Shown: in pieces, positions 12,377-25,188 of the stretch | How the letters are laid out: each line of letters begins with the position of its first letter | Position numbering within the stretch: position 1 is the first letter of the stretch | Origin: Lutjanus erythropterus | Lineage: Eukaryota; Chordata; Actinopteri; Lutjaniformes; Lutjanidae | DNA length: 64,000 nt | Direction: 5' to 3' | Assembly (NCBI GenBank): GCA_020091685.1 | Contig: CM034601.1 | Span: forward strand, 1 to 64,000 | Made by a program: the position numbers and the translations under genes | Notes under the pieces: generated by a model | Databases searched by the model: none | Told to the model about the DNA's origin: nothing | The model's input: only the letters and a program-made list of their open reading frames with translations

Positions 12377-12691
12377 CAGGGGTTCCTTAACCCTCTCATG
12401 TCAAGGACCCCCATATAGATACACATTAAACCACGGACCCTGAATTGAAGAAGGTATTAGTATTTTATTTTTAGGTTTAAAGATAATGTCTTCATTGTCA
12501 ATCAGTAATCTAAGTAGGATCACTATGCTTACAATCAATCAAAATGGCCAAGCCAGTGTCTTCCTATGTTGCTCCAACTCCCAATAAAGTGTGATAAAAG
12601 TTAAAATACTCTGTTCCTCCTTTTGCTTGGGACCCCCTATAACTCAGTGAAGAACTACTGTTACTACTGAACCCCAGTTTGAAAACCCCTG
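12377..12691. mobile_element. Short hAT-like MITE
   Basis: The ends are complementary: it begins caggggttcc and ends aaaacccctg (315 bp). Termini of the CAGGGGT type are typical of hAT/Charlie elements. I could not find a convincing 8-bp target duplication. Confidence 0.55.
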
Positions 12692-12873
12692 CTGATTTTC
12701 ATTCAGTTTCATCTCTACTCTCTTATCTAACAATATGAGGGAGGAGGGATGGGAGGAGTGGGGCAAAGACATCAGTCCTCTATATAACTCTATATTGCGT
12801 CGAATGCTTCAAAACTCTCAAGTAATTATTCCACAGCCACACAGAAGCCAACAACACTTTAATTGCTATGCAG

Positions 12874-13880
12874 TAGGCATGCCACGATTCACTCAACTCA
12901 CGATACAATTCGAATCACGATTCAGGGTTCACGATACAATTCGAATCACGATTCGAATCATGTACAACACAAAATTAATTTACAGGCAAATGACTGATTT
13001 TCTTATCTTTATTATTTCTCTTATATTTCTCTTATTTCTCCAGCCTTTTCCTTTTTAAAAATACTGTAGTGTTTTCTCTTATGCTCTTTTCAATACATAG
13101 TTTGCATATTGTGTTTGTCTTGTCTATTATCTTTTCTCCTTTTTCATTTACTGTCTTTGGGAAGCCAAAATGTTTCCACACCTCGGACTTGAAATTGCTC
13201 GGTGCCTCTGCAATTTCAACCTCGTTTTCGAGTTCGACCCCCGCCATGGGATTTACACCAGGCGTGCCTGCGCCGCGGTTTTGCTCCGTCATGCACACGA
13301 CTTCAATTTACACCAGCAGCATTTCAGCAGCGGAGCGTTTTGCCCGTCTGATTATGTTTACTTGCTCTGATTTTGTTGATTAAGTCCTCTTTCCTTGCTC
13401 TTTGTGCTTCTACCATGGATAAGCAGACTACGTAGTTAAATTGTTTCTTTTCTGTCTGTCTTTATGATCGCGAGTCTGCACGGGGTGTTTTATTTTGAAA
13501 ATCAACCGGATTCTCTCCTGTTTTCCGTGCCTGACTTCCTGTCCGTTCGACCAGCTCTGTGCCAACTGACGCGCCATCCGTCGAAAATAGACTCGCTGCG
13601 TATTCTCTGCGGAGCTCTCTGCTCGCTGGCTGCTGCACTGTTTGTTTGTGACCTGCATAGGCACGCTGCGCACCCCGACTTCCTGTTGTAGCTGGAGCGG
13701 CGCTAGCACGTCACACGTAGCGCCGCATATAGTGACGTTGAACAAGAACGTAGTTTAACTCGAGTGCGCCCTCTGCTGGCCTGGAGGCCACATCGCGATT
13801 CATGGTTTAATTAAATCGATTCGAATCGTATTTTAAAAAATCGATTTAAATCGATTTTTTCAAAAATCGCGGCATCCCTA
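12874..13880. mobile_element. Non-autonomous hAT element with exact 8-bp target duplication
   Basis: The element starts TAGGCATGCCACGATT and ends with the near-complement AATCGCGGCATCCCTA (1007 bp). It is flanked on both sides by CTATGCAG (12866-12873 and 13881-13888). An 8-bp duplication and these termini fit the hAT superfamily. Inside, a minus-strand frame at 13298-13032 contains SEVWKHFGFP and then CKLC, which looks like the start of a BED zinc finger of a ZBED-type transposase. The element is therefore an internal-deletion derivative. Confidence 0.85.
13032..13298 (-). pseudogene. BED-finger remnant of a hAT transposase
   Basis: An 88-codon frame includes VWKHFGFPKTVNEKGEKI and ICKLC. 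This matches the first half of a BED zinc finger (aromatic W..F then C-x2-C); the histidine pair and the catalytic part are missing. It lies inside the element at 12874-13880 and is the residue of its former transposase. It is too truncated to be a transposase. Confidence 0.6.
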
Positions 13881-13888
13881 CTATGCAG

Positions 13889-14420
13889 GTCTTTAAAGAA
13901 TACATAATTCAGATGTACATACTGGAATCAGGTCCAATGTAAAGAAAAAGACTTTTGACTTGTGAAAACCTTAAATAAGTGTAAGCTTCCTTTTCTCCCC
14001 TTTTGTTCTTGTTTTGATGGTTTACATAAAAACAAAATGTAAAAGATCATGCATAATGCCATCTAATTACAAAGCAAATCATAAAAACAAAAAAACCCAC
14101 AAAAATAAAAGCACTTAACATACAGTTTGAGAAACAAAATGCATGAATGATTAAAAAACTCTAAACAAACGTCACACTTTTAACAAAGTAATCCAAATAT
14201 CAAGAGCATATAAAAAGTATATTTACTGAAAAAAAAAAGTTCTATATCTGTGGTGCTACGTAGGTGCGGTGCCAACTATCTCAATCATACAACTTAATGT
14301 TTTAAAATACAATATATGTTTTAATCTCCCAGCCGTGTTACATAAAAGGTCCTCAGCAAGCTTAAATTTAGGATTTAGGAAACATGAAAGGCACTGTTAT
14401 CTTTGAAAAACAAGTGCATG
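13889..14420. other. AT-rich non-coding DNA
   Basis: No gene or clear repeat is recognised. Confidence 0.4.
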
Positions 14421-14600
14421 TGACTGTTTAGCTCAGTTGGTTGGCGTCCGCCCCATGTATGGAGACTGTCAGTCCTTTGCAGCGGCCGCTGGTTGCTCCA
14501 CCTGCGGCCTTTGCTGCGTGTCATCCCTCTCTCACCCCCTTTCCTGTCTACTCTTCAGCTGTCCTATCAAATAAAGGCAGGAAAAGCCCAAAAACAAAAG
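14421..14600 (+). mobile_element. tRNA-derived SINE of teleost type
   Basis: The head contains tagctcagttggttggcg, which resembles a tRNA A box, followed by the fish SINE body (gtccgccccatgtatgga, cctttgctgcgtgtcatcc) and the tail tcaaataaaggcaggaaaag. The B box region (ggttgctccac) is degenerate, so the copy is likely inactive. Confidence 0.75.
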
Positions 14601-14964
14601 AAAAACATGTGCATGTGCACAGGGAAATGAAGTAGACATAAGAAGTACTGTTTATAGTCTATAGTCAATATACAACAAATATATTGACAAAATTTAATAA
14701 TAATACCTAGGATTATAACAATTAAATCATTTACATTTAGTCACAGGTAGGTAAGTATGGATATCAATTGTAATGACCTCTGACAATACACAACAACATG
14801 AACCAAAACTGTGGTGTTACTATGTCTGCAACTGGAACTTGCATTTTTACTTGTTGAAGACACAAAGTCAGTGATCCATGTTTTTGGTGTGGATAGATAG
14901 ATAGGCAGGGGTATGGTAAGGTTTAGGCTAATGTTAGGAATGAGTATTAATGTTTTGGGAGAAA

Positions 14965-17900
14965 CTAATTTGCAGTTTGATGCAAGTTGGGTCTGGTTTT
15001 TCTTGTATTCTTCATCACTTTAACATCTGAGTAGATAATTTCATCCTCAGTGTGATCTGAAAGAAGAAAAACAGACACTTGAATGAATGACAGATAATCC
15101 ACCACATTTACAATGTTAAAGGGCATTAATGTTGTGTGGTTTTGAGACTTATCAAAGCAGACCATATCCAGACAATTGTCCTACCGTAAAATGGCAACAA
15201 ATTAAATAATCGAAATAGACAGAATTTTCATTTTGATGGAGGGCTACCTCAGATGCAAAAAGGTTTTTAATATCTTTGGAACTACAGTAACTGCTTTGCT
15301 AAAATTATCAGGAAAGGGTACAGGGTAGATAGAGGACAAGAACATGTTTCTCTTACCTTCATTAACAGTCATGGGACTTGTCTTCTTTTGAAGTGTTTGA
15401 TACCAAGAAACAATGCCAAATGGAAGTAGAGTGGCAACACTTTGTCACAGCCACAGTCACAGAGAAGTGAGAGATGGAACCTATAAAATACAAACATCAA
15501 CAAAATTTGATAGAGCTAAGTTAACCATGACCGTCTCAGTGCTACTAAGATCTGTCTGAACCACAGCTCAAGATGCTTAGATGTGTACTTGCTATTAAGA
15601 CTCTATGTATGTATCATCCTGTACAGATCTAAAGCCTGTTCCATACAGCTGAAAAATCAGGCTTTTAAACTTTTGATACCAATTTAAAACAGGTGCAATA
15701 GCCATGAGGATACAATATTAACTAGAGGAATAAATAACTTAATCAATAAATTATCAAAGTAAAATGTAATAATTTCTTGAAATACACTACCTTTACAGCT
15801 TGTAAGATGAATATTTCCGCTCTATTGATATTGTTTTGAACATTACATCAAATTTCCTGTCAGTTGACCATGTATGCTGATGGTAATAGTTGAAATTTTG
15901 GACCAGTTTGGGTTATCTGTACTCCTAGACGGTGACAGTGTGCCCACTGTTGAGCAGCTGGGGGACAGGCTGTGATCTCTTGTCTGCATCAGTAAAAGAC
16001 CATCCAGAGTCAAAATGAACTCTACTCCATCTCCCATTGAGGAGCAGCTGATGTTCATTTGTTCTGGGACAAACACATCTGAGAAACAGCAGGCTTTGAC
16101 ACTGGAGCTGAAAGACAAATATATAGTTTAGTTAGCCTGATCTCTACAAGTGGTGAAAATATAATGTTAAAAGCAATATATGGCTGTTTTTAAAGTGGAC
16201 AAACATATATGTATATTGCATGGATACAAATACATATAAAAAAAATAATGGATTTATATTGCATGTAGAATTTAATATACATACAGTATTGTATATCAAT
16301 TGAGGGTAGACCAAACAAATTTCAGTATAATTAAATACAACTGACACCTGTTTTTTTAAAAAAAGAACATTATGACTTCATGAAGGACGGTTGAAACCAG
16401 GCTATGTAAGACTGCATTAGATTCAGTTAGGTGTATCTTACAAGCTTGCAACTGAGTACACATCCACATATATAAAATACTTTTACTATACATTGTAAAT
16501 TTTTAAAGCAAATACAAATTATATACTTGGATTGAATTCACTTAAAACAAATTATATTTATAACTGTTGATACTGTAATCTGCAATATACAGTTGAGGAC
16601 AAAATTATTAGCCCCCAACAAAATTTAAAAGTTTTTTTTCAAAATTTTCCCAAGTGCTTTTTAACAGAGCAAGGAATTTTCAACATAGCAAAGCACAGAT
16701 TATTTCGATTTGCACACAATAACAATTATTTTTTTAAAAAGCATAGCATAGCACAAACCACTGTCGTACAATGATGTGCTTTAACTTTGCAATGCCCAAA
16801 GCTTGGAAAATCAAGTTATCTGAGGTCTATCTTCCAATTTACACACAATATAATGCCAAAAATAAAAGAAATCAGTTTAGACGTGAGAACAAAATTGTTG
16901 ATGCTCACAAAGCAGGAGGAGGATATACAAAGTTATCACAGTGTTTCCAAGTGTTAAGAACTGGCGTGAGAAGTATCATCAAGAAATTCAAAGAGCCACA
17001 CAGAACAAGCCTGGCAGAGGTAAGTGAAAGATTTCAAAGACTTTGGAAAGAAAACTATCGAGAGATGTGTCTAAACCCCAGAACAAGACACTAGTGAATG
17101 ACTTAGCTGAGTCGGAATTGTCATCTCAAAGAAGACAATCACTAGAGCCCTGCACAGGAATGGACTGCGAGGTTGCAGACCAAAACTCCACTTCTGCAGA
17201 AGAGACACCTTCAAGCCAGCCTGAAGTATGCTAAGACAAACCTGGAGAAAGATTATACATACTGGAAGCGTGTCCTTTGGTCAGATGAGGCAAACTAGAG
17301 CTCTTTGGCCATAGAGACATTGCTTATGTTTGGAGAAAGAAGGAGAGGCGTATAACCCAAGAACACCGTCCCCGTGAAACATGGTGGTGGGAGTATTATG
17401 CTAAGCGATGCTTCAGTCTGTCTGGAACTGGGGATCTCGTCAAGGTGGAAAGAATCATGAAGAAAAAGGATATGTCAAGATTTTGAAAAAAAAAAACCTC
17501 AAGCAGTCAATAGAAAAACTGGGTCTGGGTTGTCGCTTTGTCTTCCAACGACAACAACCCAAAACATACGTTGTTCCTGGTGAAGAACTACCTTCAGAAG
17601 ACCAAAGTGAGCGTTATTGACTGGCCTGCACAAAGCCCGACTTGAATCCATTGAAAATCTGTGGGGTGAACTGAAGACCATTAAATCTGGAGGAGCTTGA
17701 GATTCACCAAAGAAAAATGGGCTGAGACTCCTCAGAGACGTGTCTGAGACTTATTGAAAACTACAACAAACAACTGCAGGTAGTCATCAAGTTATTGAAA
17801 AGGATACACAATTGACTATTAGCATCAGGGGGCTTATAATTTTGACCCTGGTAGTTTTGTTTTTGTGAAATAAATTTTTTCTGTGTGCAAAGTAAGATAA

Positions 17901-19131
17901 TGTAAGCATCCAAAATAAAACTAGGATGTTTGGAAAATGTGTTAAAAATTAACACTGGGAAATACTTTTAAAAATTGACATTTTCATAGGGGCTAATAAT
18001 TTCGTCCTCATCTTGTATTTTTCTATATTAAGTACAATATTGAATATATTTGCAGCATTTGTATAAATATGACATCTGTGTTTATATTTACATACGATAT
18101 AGAAAATTGCTGTTTAAAAATAACTACAAGTATCAAAGTTCTAAGATTTATATTATAGATGTTTTATTTTGTAATTAAATTTAATAACCGATAAGTACCA
18201 CATTTTAATAGTTATATAGTTCTTAATTTAAATATCAGTTTATTTAATCAGTGTTTAAGTTTACAACACATTTTTAATGGCTGGTTTCTAGAACAAAGAA
18301 ACATTTCTATAATTGTAACTTCTACCTCATAAAATATCCTACCTTGTATTTCCAGATGTATGTTGACTTCAAGCAGCTGTATACCATCAGAACGAAATGT
18401 TTGAAGCTCATAATCTCCAGAGTCTGTCTTCTGTGCATTATTCAGCTTGAATGTTCCATTGGTGAAGAATGCAGAAGCGATTGATGTAGTCCGCATGTAT
18501 ATGCACTGTTTCCTTCTTTTTGCGTAAAATCTGAGATTTCTTAATCTTTTCAAAAATAGTATTGTTACATCTGTAGGTAGATGAAAAGTCACTTCCTCAC
18601 CAAGCGCTCGAAACATTGTTGAGCTGCTGTAGTCCAGATAAATTGCATTCCATAGTCCTGATAGGAACAAGAACATCAAATGTTTTTAAAACAATCCTAC
18701 ACACAAAATAACATTTCATTTCAGTAGGGAAGAAAAACATAACCGACCATTTCCATTTACAAGTATAGAAATTAATAAATATCCTTTGACTATATATTCT
18801 AAAATTTTCCCTGTACCGTTGATGAGCAAAAATGTAGTCGTAGATTAACTGTGAATATATGTTCAACCAGTGTTATCAGTGATATGCATTTATCATGTAG
18901 GTAATAGCATAGTTGGCATTAGATATTTGATTAGGATTTCAGTTGTTTGCAAATTAAGAAAATGATAGCAAATTACTAAGGAACCGTATAATGTCACTGC
19001 TTTTTAACCTGATATACTGTTTTTGTTTATTGGTTAACACACAATACTATTAACTACACAATTACCACGAAGTGTACCTTTGCCAGAGCCACTGGGACCA
19101 GAGCTGCGATGATCATGTAGATGGAAATCAT
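14965..19131 (-). pseudogene. CD2/SLAM-like Ig receptor gene B, five exons, frame broken
   Basis: The exon order is signal 19131-19078 (MISIYMIIAALVPVALAK), V domain 18657-18343, C2 domain 16107-15791, transmembrane 15480-15357, and tail 15056-14965 ending TAG. All have GT-AG borders. The V exon is open and ends HLEIQG like gene A. The C2 exon has PEQMNISCSS and ISIHGQLTGNLM, then a TAA stop where the intact paralogue C has the conserved cysteine. It also needs one-base correction before PEQM. The signal exon is one base shorter than gene A's, so its phase no longer fits the V exon. The transmembrane exon shifts frame inside its hydrophobic stretch. The tail encodes EIIYSDVKV, an ITIM-like I-x-Y-x-x-V. 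A Tc1 element occupies the V-C2 intron. It is most likely a pseudogene; consensus errors could account for the indels but less easily for the TAA. Confidence 0.75.
16590..18015 (+). mobile_element. Tc1-like transposon, degraded, in gene B intron
   Basis: The terminal repeats begin cagttgaggacaaaattatt and end with the near complement aataatttcgtcctcatcttg. They are bounded by TA dinucleotides at 16588-16589 and 18016-18017. The interior carries plus-strand transposase remnants: KIVDAHKAGGGYTKLSQCFQ (helix-turn-helix DNA-binding part) from about 16880, then frameshifted catalytic-domain pieces through 17700. It cannot encode an intact DDE transposase. Confidence 0.88.
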
Positions 19132-19359
19132 TTTCTTTTATACGATCAAATTATCTGAAAAACATGATAAATTTCACATGTAAGCAAAACAATCAACAAA
19201 TTAAAAGCTATTTAGTTCCTTGGTTTTAGTTTAAGTTAAAACATGGAGTCCACCATGGATTACGTCCATGGTGGACTGCAGTTATGGGACACTGTTATTC
19301 CCTTTTGAGTGGCAAGGACTTGATACAAATGTTTCCATCGCCACTATGGTGACAGCGAT
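19132..19359. other. Upstream of gene B, with a perfect hairpin at 19247-19277
   Basis: AGTCCACCATGGA at 19247-19259 and its exact reverse complement at 19265-19277 are separated by five bases (13-bp stem). The hairpin lies close to the left edge of a Gypsy remnant and may be linked to an old insertion. No coding sequence is seen. Confidence 0.7.
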
Positions 19360-20190
19360 ATGCTGGTGCCTGTAAATGTGTTCCCAGGCAGGCTCGTTGA
19401 CCAGCTCCTGACTTTGTGGGCTACTTAGCACCCAACCTCCAGAGTAAAAGTGAGTGTATAGTGGCTTACTCACTGACATCAGTAAAAAATGGAGTTACAA
19501 CAGTTTGTGTTTTAAACCCAACAGATCAGGACATTATACTGAGGGCATGCACCTGGGGATTTTCTCTGTGGATGAGTCTGAGCTTGTGCCTCCACAGGTC
19601 CCAGTTGAGACTGTCTCTGCCATTTCATCCACTGATGTGCCTGTTGTGTTGCTGGAGGAGTCTCCAGCTAGTCAGCAACAGAAGGCACAATTGGCTGCAT
19701 CGCTAGCACAATACAAGGAGATATTCAGCACGTTAAAGGGCTGACTGGCAAATGCACATTCATCAAACATCACATCAAAATGCTGGACATCCTCCTGCTA
19801 CAGCATGTATGCGAACCTCGCCAGAGAGAGAGGAAATAGACAGGCAAGTGGCAGCCCTGTTAAGTGGCAGGGTATTTGAGGAGAGCTGCAGCCCATGGGC
19901 CTTGCCTGTCATCCTGGTATAGAAAAAGAATGGTGAGTGAAGGTTCTGTATTGACTCCTGTCACTTAAACAGCATATCAGTAAAGACCGTCATCCTTTTC
20001 AGGGTGGATAATACCTTGAATACCTTAGTGGGGACCCTGTGGTTTAGCATGTTAGATTTCTCTAACGGCTACTGGCAGGTTGAGTCGCTGAAGAAGACAG
20101 AGAAAACAGCCTTCACAACAGGCAAAGGCCTATACCATTGGCGGTCAATGCCCATGGGCCTCACCAACTCACCTGTGACAAAAACCATTT
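19360..20190 (+). mobile_element. Ty3/Gypsy LTR retrotransposon fragment
   Basis: Broken plus-strand frames show a reverse-transcriptase N-terminal region: SPWALPVILV, a frameshifted FCIDSCHLN, then WFSMLDFSNGYWQVE, EKTAFTTGKGLY and PMGLTNSPVT. This is the order found in Gypsy Pol. The frame breaks at several stops, the catalytic YxDD region is absent, and no LTRs are recognisable. It is a dead 5' part of a pol gene. Confidence 0.78.
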
Positions 20191-20659
20191 CAAATTTGGA
20201 TTAAATCTGATTTCTAATATTTTTATGCTTACAATTATGTACATACGACTGTAGTGGGTTTGGGTTTACAGAGCTTTGAGGTGTGCTTCTGTTCAGGGTA
20301 AAATGTCTCATTTTCATGAAGAATATTAATCCCTAGAATGTAGCCCTCTACCTGCATGCCACAGTAAAGCATGTTAACTTTAATATGTTTAAACATGTAT
20401 CATGGTAATGACAGTATAGCAACATCTTTTTTTATGGGTGTCACCAGTATACCATCCACCTAATTAAAACATATAATCAGTTATACATTTGTTATTCACA
20501 CGTTAATAATGTAATTAAACATATAAAAATACTGAATCATTTCCATACAGCTTTTGAACACTAGTACTTTCCCTTCATTTTGTCATCAAATCTGAGTGTT
20601 TTACCCCCATGAAATAAACATTTTATCTGTATATTTCACTTAACTAGACTGCAGACATA
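20191..20659. other. Non-coding AT-rich DNA
   Basis: Nothing is recognised between the Gypsy fragment and the next Tc1 element. Confidence 0.4.
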
Positions 20660-22263
20660 CAGTATCTCACAAAAGTGAGTACATCCCTCACATTTCGAAA
20701 AATATTTAATTATATCTTTTCATGGACAACACTGAGGAAATGACATTTTGATACAATGTAAAGTAGTCGGTGTACAGCTTGTATAACAGTGTAAATTTAC
20801 TGTCCCCTCAAAATAACTCAACACACAGCCATTAATGTCTAAACTGCTGGCAACAAAAGTGAGCACACCCCTAGGTGAAAATGTCCAAATTGGGCCCAAA
20901 GTGTCAATATTTTGTGCCCACCATTATTTTCAGCACTGCCTTAACCCTCTTGGGTGTGGAGTTCTGGGAGCTTCACAGGTTGCCACTGGAATCCTCTTCC
21001 ACTCCTCCATGATGACATCACGGGGCTGATGGATGTTAGAGACCACGCTCCTCCACCTTCCGTTTGAAGATGCCCCACAGAGGCTCAATAGGGTTTAGTT
21101 CTGGAGACATGCTTGGCCAGTCCATCACCTTTACCCTCAGCTTCTTTAGCAAGGCAGTGGTTGTCTTGGAAGTGTGTTGGGGTCGTTAACATGTTGGCAT
21201 ACTGCCCTGCAGCCCAGTTTCCGAAGGAGGATCATGCTCTGCTTCAGTATGTCACAGTACATGTTGGCATTCATGGTTCCTCAATGAACTGTAGCTCCTC
21301 AGTGCCGGCAGCACTCAGCATGCAGCAGAACCATGACACTCCCACCACCATGGACTGTAGGCAAGACACTTGTCTTTGTACTCCTCACCTGGTTGCCGCC
21401 ACACACGCTTGACACCATCTGAACCAAATAAGTTTATCTTGGTCTCATCAGACCACAGGGCATGGCTCAGTAATCCATGTCCTTAGTCTGCTTGTCTTTA
21501 GCAAACTGTTTGCGGGCTTTCCGTGCATCATCTTTAGAAGAGCTTCCTTCTGGGGCGACAGCCATGCAGACCAATGTGATGCAGTGTGGCGTATGATCTG
21601 AGCACTGACAGGCTGACCCCCACCTTCAACCTCTGCAGCAATGCTGGCAGCACTCATACATCTATTTTTTTATATTAAGACAACCTCTGGATATGGCGCT
21701 GAGCACGTGCACTCAACTTTAGTCAACCATGGTGAGGCCTGTTCTGAGTGGAACCTGTCCTGTTAAACCGCTGTATGGTCTTGGCCACGCGCTGCAGCTC
21801 AGTTTCAGGGTGTTGGCAATATTCTTATAGCTAAGGCCATGTTTATGTAGAGCAACAATTCTTTTTCAGATCCTCAGAGTTCTTTGCCATGAGGTGCCAT
21901 GTTGAACTTCCAGTGACCAGTATGAGAGAGTGTGAGAGTGATAACACCAAATTTAACACACTTGTTCCCCATTCACACCTGAGGCCTTAACACTAACGAG
22001 TCAAATTACACTGGGGAGGAAAAATGGCTAATTGGGCCCAGTCGGACATTTTCACCAAGTGTACTCACTTTTTGCCAGCGGTTTAGCCATTAATGGCTGT
22101 GTGTTGAGTTATTTTGAGAGGACAGTAAATTTACACTGTTATACAAGCTGTACACCAACTACTTTACATTGTATCAGTGTCATTTCTTCAGTGTTGTCCC
22201 ATGAAAAGATATAATTGAATATTTGCAGAAATGTGAGAGTGTACTCACTTTTATAAAGTTGTG
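20660..22263 (-). mobile_element. Tc1-like transposon with long inverted terminal repeats
   Basis: The left end, cagtatctcacaaaagtgag, begins an arm of about 220 bp (20660-20880). Its complement occupies about 22040-22263 and includes gtactcacttt, catgaaaagatataatt and ttacactgttatacaagctg. The interior encodes, on the minus strand, frameshifted Tc1 transposase pieces including the catalytic C-terminal stretch whose reverse strand reads ctcaatagggtttagttctg (the SPELNPIE block). The ends have diverged and the coding region is broken in several places, so the copy is inactive. Confidence 0.85.
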
Positions 22264-25188
22264 TGAGGATGAGGACAGGATACTACAAAGAAATAAGCAC
22301 TTCCTGCCTCTCAGTATGTAATCACACAGTAAAACCATGTACTCTACATCATGCTGATACTTTGCACCACTTGTTAGAGGAAACTAAGCGGAAATAACAA
22401 CTTGACAACAAGTGTCTAAGCTGGTCATCAAAACAGGAATGGAAAAAAATGTGAACCACAACTTTTCCGTCCTCAGTCTGCTCCTGCCACAGAGACCCAG
22501 CCCAATACACAGGGTGTGTACTGTATGTTGAATTTGCAAAGACTAAAATATCAAGATAGAAAGATATCTATAGAGAGAGATGTAGTCATGCTGTGGTAAG
22601 TGTAGGATCTTGCTGGGAATCAACTCGGTGAATTCAAAAGAAGCTTAAGAAATTTCAGTTATGACTTAATACTCAATGCTCTTCTCAAATTATCAAGTAT
22701 GCCAAGAGGTCCATTCACCAATAACAACGGGTCATGTGGCCAGGCTCAAAACTCTCACAGGAGCATCTCATTTCACCTCTGGTATAAAGAGACAAAATTG
22801 ATAAGAATATATATAAATCTGCAAAATTGGAGTTAAATTTTGTTTGCACCCTGTGGACCCAAACACTGTGAAAATGTATTGAGTACAGAAATTAAACTTT
22901 TAAGATGGGATTTTGATATTTGCAGGGTTCTTGTCGATTATTGAAAATCCTTAAACACTTAATATTTAATGTAACATTTTCAAGGTTTGAAAATGCTTAG
23001 ACTTTGGATAAAGTGCTTGAAACTGCTTGAAATTATGATGACATTTCTTTCCTCTAAACCATTGTCTAACAGAATGATTTATTTTGTAGATAAATACAAT
23101 CAGTCAAAGTGCCATGCTTTTGTCTGAAAATGAAAATGACTCTGCTCAAGCCTGCTTGCCACTCTGCATGTGGTTCTGCATGGTGTGATCTGTCAGTCTT
23201 TTTTGATGTTTGCTGTCTGATGGAAGAGTGAGTGGGAGGCTGCTAAGTGGTTTGCTGTTTGAAAGTGTTATATAGAATGCTGTGTCTATTTGTCAGCCTT
23301 CTGTAGAATGCTATAAAGAAACATAATTTTGGTTGTATGTAGTACAATAATGTGATGAAGTGAAATAAGTAAAAAGCTTGAAAGTGCAGTTTGAAAATGC
23401 TTCAGAAGTGCTTGAATCTGAATCCTATCTTCTGACACTGTGCATGAAGTCTGTAGATGATAGTAGGGGGGCTTGAATGCTGAGAACACAGTTCACATGT
23501 GGCCCAAATAGACTGTCACAGTTGGTCCTGACTCATAATGTGAGTGGAGCTGAGTGGATGCTAACATGATGTGACAGCTGGTATGAAAACATGTTTGTCA
23601 TGTCTCAAGTAAACAGCCACACTAAAATGGAGGAAGTTATCATAAATTCTTTTTTAAACTCATGATCATTGTTGAGTAACACATGAGGACTTTTGGCTCC
23701 ATCTTGTGGAAAAAATGATCCCCACATTGCTTCCAATTTGTACTTCAAGCTCTCTGGTAGTACCTGAAAGAGCAGTGTACAACCTCAAGATGTTAACCAT
23801 TAGCCTCACTTTTAAAAGCAAATCATCAAATTTCAGACTAAAATGTAAAAAATGTACTGCATTAGAAAAAAGGGTTTGTGTTAGTATGTGGCTACAGGTA
23901 CCTTTAAGAAAAAGAAATGCAGTCCAGGAAAGCCAGTTTGATGTTATTATTATATTTATCACACATTTTTTATGTTATTTTAAAATACTTTGAATCTCTG
24001 TTTATGTAAAAAGCAGCAATACACGATTGTTCAAATTCAATCAGAGTTGGGTGTTTTTGGCAGAGTCCATGTTGGCACCCCTGCTCCTGCAAAACAATGG
24101 CCCTCTTGAAATGAATGCTTTATGAGTTGAATGACTGACATGAGGGAGTGATGTGGTGTTTGATAGAAAAATGTATAAAAATGCTTACAGTGAGAGGCAT
24201 GTATCAGTAGGATGCTGGTGCTGAGTTGGGGTTATTTGTTATTTATATATAAAATGTGTTATTTGTTGATACTTTCAGAAGCCACTTGTGCTTTGTGTAC
24301 CAGGACCTGCACCAGGGCAGACAGTTTTACCTGCTTCTATTAAAGCAGCCATCAAGTTGTGCCAAGTCCTTCTCTCTGTCATTTTTCATTGAAGACATTT
24401 TTTTTCCCACAACAGTCAGAGACATAACAAGTGGAAATAGTGATATACACTAATCCTGTATTTACACTAAACAGCCATTCTAAAATGGGAAAAAATGGCA
24501 GATCAAGTGTGTATTGTTTCATGACCATCACGCAATTACATGTCAGGAACTTTGGTTTCATCTTGTGGTTACAAAAAAAAAATGTTGCATTGCCTACAGC
24601 TTGTACTTCCTTCTGTCACTAACAGCAAGAACAGGTTGCTGTCACTCAGTTACACAATTTAAAGTAGAATTATTGTGCAAAGACAACTTGTTTGAACCTA
24701 AACAACTTCTATTTGTTCTCTTTGACCCTGGTTTGATGAGAAAAAAAAAAACAGATGAAAGTCAATTACAATATGTTGTACGTTTATTGAAAAAAATGTA
24801 AGTTAAAAAACAAATTGACTTATGTTTTAAAATTTGTCAAGAGTGCCACATAATCACAAGACATGTAACAGAAAATAACATCACATATAAGCATGGCTAT
24901 TTTCGGGAAACAAATGGACAAATGTATGAATTCTTAAAAAAAACCTCAACAATTTCACAATTTTGAAATGGTAGCTCAAAACTTAAGATAAAATAAAACT
25001 AAGCTGAGTTCATTGTGATAACAGTTCATAAAGCTCCAGTCTGCAGGTGGAAGTTATTTTCACAATTTATTTTCAAGCCACAAAGACAGTGATAATTGAT
25101 GAAATTTTAATATCTCAAGGGTTATTCAGGTTTCCCCAAGATTAACTTGAGGGTTCAAAATATAGCTGGCGGTTGTTTTAGGAGAAAG
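22264..25188. other. Intergenic between genes B and C, with a local duplication
   Basis: No exon is recognised. Segments at about 23610-23760 and 24465-24620 are diverged copies of one another: both have aaacagcca and ctaaaatgg, a tttggnttcatcttgtgg core and cttgtacttc. A tttatt at 24783-24788 reads AATAAA on the minus strand, about 400 bp after the gene C stop, and is a plausible poly(A) signal for it. Confidence 0.45.

Noticed and set aside
14421-14600. Functional tRNA gene
   Set aside because: Only the A box is recognisable and the B box is degenerate; the body and tail are those of a SINE.
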